Positions 33,969 through 36,179 of a stretch of DNA of 36,179 nucleotides are shown in pieces. Each line of letters opens with the position of its first letter. The stretch's first letter is position 1. This stretch comes from a virus. Location: positions 1-36,179 of the IMG/VR virus record IMGVR_UViG_3300042321_001619; one strand, 5' to 3'. Position numbers and translations under genes: made by a program. The notes below the pieces were generated by a model. It had not been told where the DNA came from, did no database searches, and saw only the letters and a program-made list of their open reading frames with translations.

Positions 33969-34667
33969 TCAGATCACAATCTCCTGTTCAGGTTGGATGG
34001 GTTCAGTGGCCGGGAACTGCGCGGCAATGGCCTGGTACTGCACCATCAGCCCGGCGAGCTGTTCCTCGGCGGCCTGCGCTGCAGCGATCAGCTGGCCGAT
34101 CACGTCCGGGTCACGCTGCACACGGCGCACGAACAGCGGCAGGCCTGGTGCGTAGGAAATGAAGTCGCACCAAGCGCGGCCGGATACGGCTAGGCCGGTC
34201 TGCACCTGCGGGAGGTACTCAGTCGGCACCTCGCCAGTGATCAGCGACTTCAGGTGGGTCTTCTGCCGGGGCGCCTTGATCTCAATGAGCCCGTCGTCGC
34301 CCACCAGGCCGTCTGGTGAGTAGCCGATCACCACGCCGCTGAGCTGGCAGCTGATGAACCCGCACTCCTGCACCGGCTCGTAGTTCTTGGCGTAGAGATC
34401 CCTGGCGTAGGGCTCGAGCAGATGCCCGCGGGCCATGTCGTCGTTGTAAAACGACGCGTCCGACTCACCGGTGATCCGCTCAGCCAGCAGCTGATACAGC
34501 TGGGCGCGGCTGGTGTCGTTGTTGGCTGGCTTGCCGGTGCCGGTGAGCAGCTTGGCGATTGCGCTGGCAGTGATCACGCCGCGGCGGATCGCCTGCCATT
34601 CGTCGGTGCCCTGCTCAATGTCGAACCGGTAGATCGGTGCGGGCGCCTTGGTGGCGGTCTGGGGCAT
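33969..34667 (-). CDS. YqaJ-type phage exonuclease
   Basis: This 232-residue protein matches the YqaJ/lambda-exonuclease nuclease fold. IEQGTDEWQAIRRGVITASA opens it; Glu85 in GHLLEPYARD, Asp119 in IGYSPDGLVG, and Glu129 and Lys131 in LIEIKAPR form the D/E-x-K metal site. LPQVQTGLAVSGRAWCDF is the final helix. It should digest one strand of double-stranded DNA ends for recombination. Promoter P3 lies 25 bases upstream of the start. Confidence 0.9.
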   Translation of the reverse strand: MPQTATKAPAPIYRFDIEQGTDEWQAIRRGVITASAIAKLLTGTGKPANNDTSRAQLYQLLAERITGESDASFYNDDMARGHLLEPYARDLYAKNYEPVQECGFISCQLSGVVIGYSPDGLVGDDGLIEIKAPRQKTHLKSLITGEVPTEYLPQVQTGLAVSGRAWCDFISYAPGLPLFVRRVQRDPDVIGQLIAAAQAAEEQLAGLMVQYQAIAAQFPATEPIQPEQEIVI

Positions 34668-34691
34668 GGCGGCGGGGCTGTGGATTCCCGT

Positions 34692-34721
34692 ATTGTAGCG
34701 CTAAGGTTCCGGTTCTGCACC
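34692..34721 (-). promoter_or_regulatory. Phage promoter-like element P3
   Basis: On the minus strand it reads GGTGCAGAACCGG, then after 11 bases TACAAT at 34692-34697. The exonuclease start is 25 bases downstream, a normal leader length. It overlaps a 9-bp inverted repeat (34713-34736), so a repressor or activator could compete here. Confidence 0.7.
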
Positions 34722-34736
34722 TTTCAGGGTGCAGAA
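34713..34736. promoter_or_regulatory. 9-bp inverted repeat overlapping P3 (operator candidate)
   Basis: TTCTGCACC, a 6-base spacer, then GGTGCAGAA, perfect over both arms. It covers the upstream box of P3 and would mask it if a dimer bound. It lacks a following T-run, so a terminator is unlikely. Confidence 0.55.
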
Positions 34737-34750
34737 TGCACCAACCGCAT

Positions 34751-34780
34751 TTGACCCCCCCCCCCCAGTCGTACTACTGC
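34751..34780 (+). promoter_or_regulatory. Promoter-like region with a 12-C spacer
   Basis: TTGACC at 34751-34756 resembles a -35 element, followed by 12 consecutive C bases (34755-34766) and TACTAC/TACTGC near 34772-34780. The tract sits where a -35/-10 spacer would be, so length changes would alter promoter strength for the + ORF at 34791. A sequencing artefact is also possible. Confidence 0.4.
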
Positions 34781-34790
34781 TGGATAAGTG

Positions 34791-34985
34791 ATGCACCCCG
34801 CCATGATCCAGGCCCACTGCGCCGACGCAGCCGCTGCCGCCCAGCTCTGGCGGATGCTCTGCCATGTGCCAGACGACGACTTCCAGCCGATCGACGTGCA
34901 CGTGGCCGGCGAGCTGGCCTACCGGGTGATCAGGACCTCAGGCGGCGATCAGACAACAGCTCCGCCTGCAGCTGAGCAGGGGTGA
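34791..34985 (+). CDS. Small protein opposite the HTH regulator
   Basis: A 64-residue ORF from ATG 34791 encodes MHPAMIQAHCADAAAAAQLW, then RMLCHVPDDDFQPIDVHVAG. It reads towards the regulator gene and overlaps its 3' end by about 56 bases. The codon pattern and acidic composition look protein-like. It could be a Cro-like or antirepressor partner by position only; no HTH is visible. Confidence 0.45.
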   Translation: MHPAMIQAHCADAAAAAQLWRMLCHVPDDDFQPIDVHVAGELAYRVIRTSGGDQTTAPPAAEQG

Positions 34986-35673
34986 AGGTCTCCAGCCCGC
35001 GGACCTGGCGGACCATCTCCGCCAGCGCTGCCAGCTCCGACTCCAGCTCCTTGTGTGACAGCGGCTCGCCCATCAGCAGCTCCTTCAGCCGGGCCTGGCG
35101 GACGTTGTTGGTGGCGGCGGGATAGGCCGCCAAGAACTCCCGCAGCGCCTCGCGTGGGCCCCAGCCCTGTTCCGCTGCCAGATCGTCGAGCAGGTCGATC
35201 AGCCGTTCGCTGGCCCGCCGCGCCTGGTTCTGGGTCAGGCGACCGCCCACGTAGGGGAGATCCAGCCTGCCCATCAGCAGGCAGGCGAAGTCGCCCAGGT
35301 CGAGCGGTTTCGACTCGTCGTAGGGCTTCGGCAGCCAGACCGTATCCGACACCCACTCGGGCTGGACGCCGTGTTCGGAGTACAGGCCGAACTCCCGAAT
35401 GGCCTCACGCTCACCTTGCGTCTGCCAGACCCAGATGGCCCGGTTCGTTTCCGCAAGGGCATCGAGGTGGCGAAGGCCGGCGCCGCGGCTCTGCTTGCCG
35501 TTCTTGATCCGGCTGAAACTGCCCCCGTCAAACCCGGTAGTCTCCCCGTAGGCCCAGTGCACAAGGCTGGCCATCCGGTCCTGACTGAGCCCGTGCGCCA
35601 GCCAGTACGTGATGGCAGCGGCCAGCTGTTGCACGCCACGTTCCTGGCGCAGGTCGGAGGTTTCTTTTTCCAT
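34930..35673 (-). CDS. Putative HTH regulator (repressor candidate)
   Basis: This 247-residue protein has an N-terminal helix-turn-helix-like region: LAAAITYWLAHGLSQDRMAS, then GSFSRIKNGKQSRGAGLRHL, the latter with the typical 'S-x-IKNGK' recognition-helix look of Xre-like proteins. The middle contains DLGDFACLLMGRLDLPYVGG, and the tail is helical (ELESELAALAEMVRQVRGLE). No S24 self-cleavage motif is seen, so induction would differ from lambda CI. A 12-base inverted repeat (35685-35696) lies 11 bases upstream of its start. It lies between nuclease and exonuclease genes in the early operon. Confidence 0.65.
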   Translation of the reverse strand: MEKETSDLRQERGVQQLAAAITYWLAHGLSQDRMASLVHWAYGETTGFDGGSFSRIKNGKQSRGAGLRHLDALAETNRAIWVWQTQGEREAIREFGLYSEHGVQPEWVSDTVWLPKPYDESKPLDLGDFACLLMGRLDLPYVGGRLTQNQARRASERLIDLLDDLAAEQGWGPREALREFLAAYPAATNNVRQARLKELLMGEPLSHKELESELAALAEMVRQVRGLETFTPAQLQAELLSDRRLRS

Positions 35674-35684
35674 GTATCAACCGT

Positions 35685-35696
35685 AGCGGTTCCGCT
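35685..35696. promoter_or_regulatory. Inverted repeat AGCGGTTCCGCT, operator candidate
   Basis: AGCGG-TT-CCGCT is symmetric with a 2-base centre. It lies between the VRR-NUC stop and the regulator start, 11 bases before the ATG, a common place for autoregulation. Related bases (CGGTTCC) occur in the P elements. Confidence 0.4.
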
Positions 35697-36098
35697 TTAA
35701 TGGGTCTCCCGCAGAACCGCATCTGCATCCGCAATGCTGCGCACTACAGCTGCGCACCCCCCGGCGCTGGAGATGTGGTCGAGAAACCGGGTCTGTTCGG
35801 GGGTGGGGCGGCCGCGTTCGGATTTCACCTCAAGGGCCACGAACTGGGCCAGGTCGCCGACGCGGCGGTAACCGATCAGGTCGGAGGATCCGACGCACAG
35901 CCCGGCATGCAGGGGCCTGGCGTTGCGCACCACCACGTCGCCAGGGCGGAGGGTGTGGGCGATGGCCTGCAGATTCCCAGCGGTGATGCGCGTGGCCTGG
36001 CCTGCCCAGCCGGTGCCGACGTTGTTCCTGAAGAGGCGGACCGGGCCTGAGCCGAACTGGGCCAGGACCTGCTGCTGCACGACGTGCTCTGAGGGCAT
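35697..36098 (-). CDS. VRR-NUC domain nuclease
   Basis: This 133-residue protein has the VRR-NUC pattern: RNNVGTGWAGQATR, GSSDLIGYRR (catalytic Asp), FVALEVKSERG (Glu-x-Lys), and RPTPEQTRFLDHI. VRR-NUC proteins are structure-specific nucleases related to Holliday-junction resolvases and act in phage recombination or replication. ATG 36098 is chosen; an upstream TTG at 36131 would add 11 mostly Pro residues. It opens the visible part of the minus operon; more genes probably lie upstream outside the window. Confidence 0.88.
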   Translation of the reverse strand: MPSEHVVQQQVLAQFGSGPVRLFRNNVGTGWAGQATRITAGNLQAIAHTLRPGDVVVRNARPLHAGLCVGSSDLIGYRRVGDLAQFVALEVKSERGRPTPEQTRFLDHISSAGGCAAVVRSIADADAVLRETH

Positions 36099-36179
36099 GG
36101 CTGGTGGTGGCGGTGGGGTTCCGACAGTCAACGGACGGACTGTGACGTTGCGTGAACTGGTCGGCTGCGGGGGTGGTGT
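36099..36179. other. Window edge, no gene assigned
   Basis: The last 81 bases contain only a short alternative extension of the VRR-NUC frame and a GC-rich sequence. The early operon likely continues beyond the edge. Confidence 0.4.

Overview
The window is a high-GC, tailed-phage (siphovirus-type) genome segment, probably a prophage. The likely host is a picocyanobacterium of the Synechococcus/Cyanobium kind. The host call is inference. It rests on a sigma factor with the cyanobacterial RpoD-like sequence around IGRIPLLTPAEEIELG, a large serine recombinase that resembles the cyanobacterial XisF type, and TAnnnT-type promoter elements. No terminase is present, so the left packaging end and probably the replication end lie outside the window.

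Layout. (1) 1-4850, head module on +: gpW-like joiner, lambda-type portal, a fused prohead protease/major capsid protein, a DUF2190-like capsid decoration protein, several tiny ORFs, and a gpFII-like connector. (2) 4842-8861: a very large, lower-GC, two-beta-helix tailspike inserted between head-closure and tail genes. (3) 8864-19350, tail module on +: terminator-like protein, tube, a lambda G/GT-like chaperone pair with a clear -1 slippery heptamer, tape measure, tip proteins including a J-like hub, and a DUF1566 (lectin-like) receptor-binding candidate. (4) 19390-23763, lysis/host-interaction cassette: small membrane proteins, a membrane-anchored helix-turn-helix protein, a clan GH-A-like glycosidase, an endolysin combining GH19-like and C39-like domains, and a metallophosphoesterase. 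(5) 23769-28684, control and integration: a phage sigma-70 factor (-), a divergent operon of small proteins (+) ending in a zinc-ribbon/HTH protein, and a large serine recombinase (-). (6) 28681-36098, early operon on -: VRR-NUC nuclease, HTH regulator, YqaJ-type exonuclease, a conserved recombination-associated protein, SSB, many small overlapping ORFs, and a D12-class adenine methyltransferase.

The most interesting signal is a 30-bp promoter-like element present three times (24758-24787 +, 29528-29557 -, 34692-34721 -). It has an invariant upstream box (GGTGCA, any purine, AACCGG) and a -10-like TAYRAT at fixed spacing. The first copy heads the + operon. The second lies upstream of a membrane-HTH gene, and the third upstream of the recombination genes. 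Together with the phage's own sigma factor this suggests a phage-specific regulon. Further points of note are two membrane-tethered HTH proteins in one phage, a 12-C tract in a promoter-like spacer, and a 42-bp coding tandem repeat in the methyltransferase.
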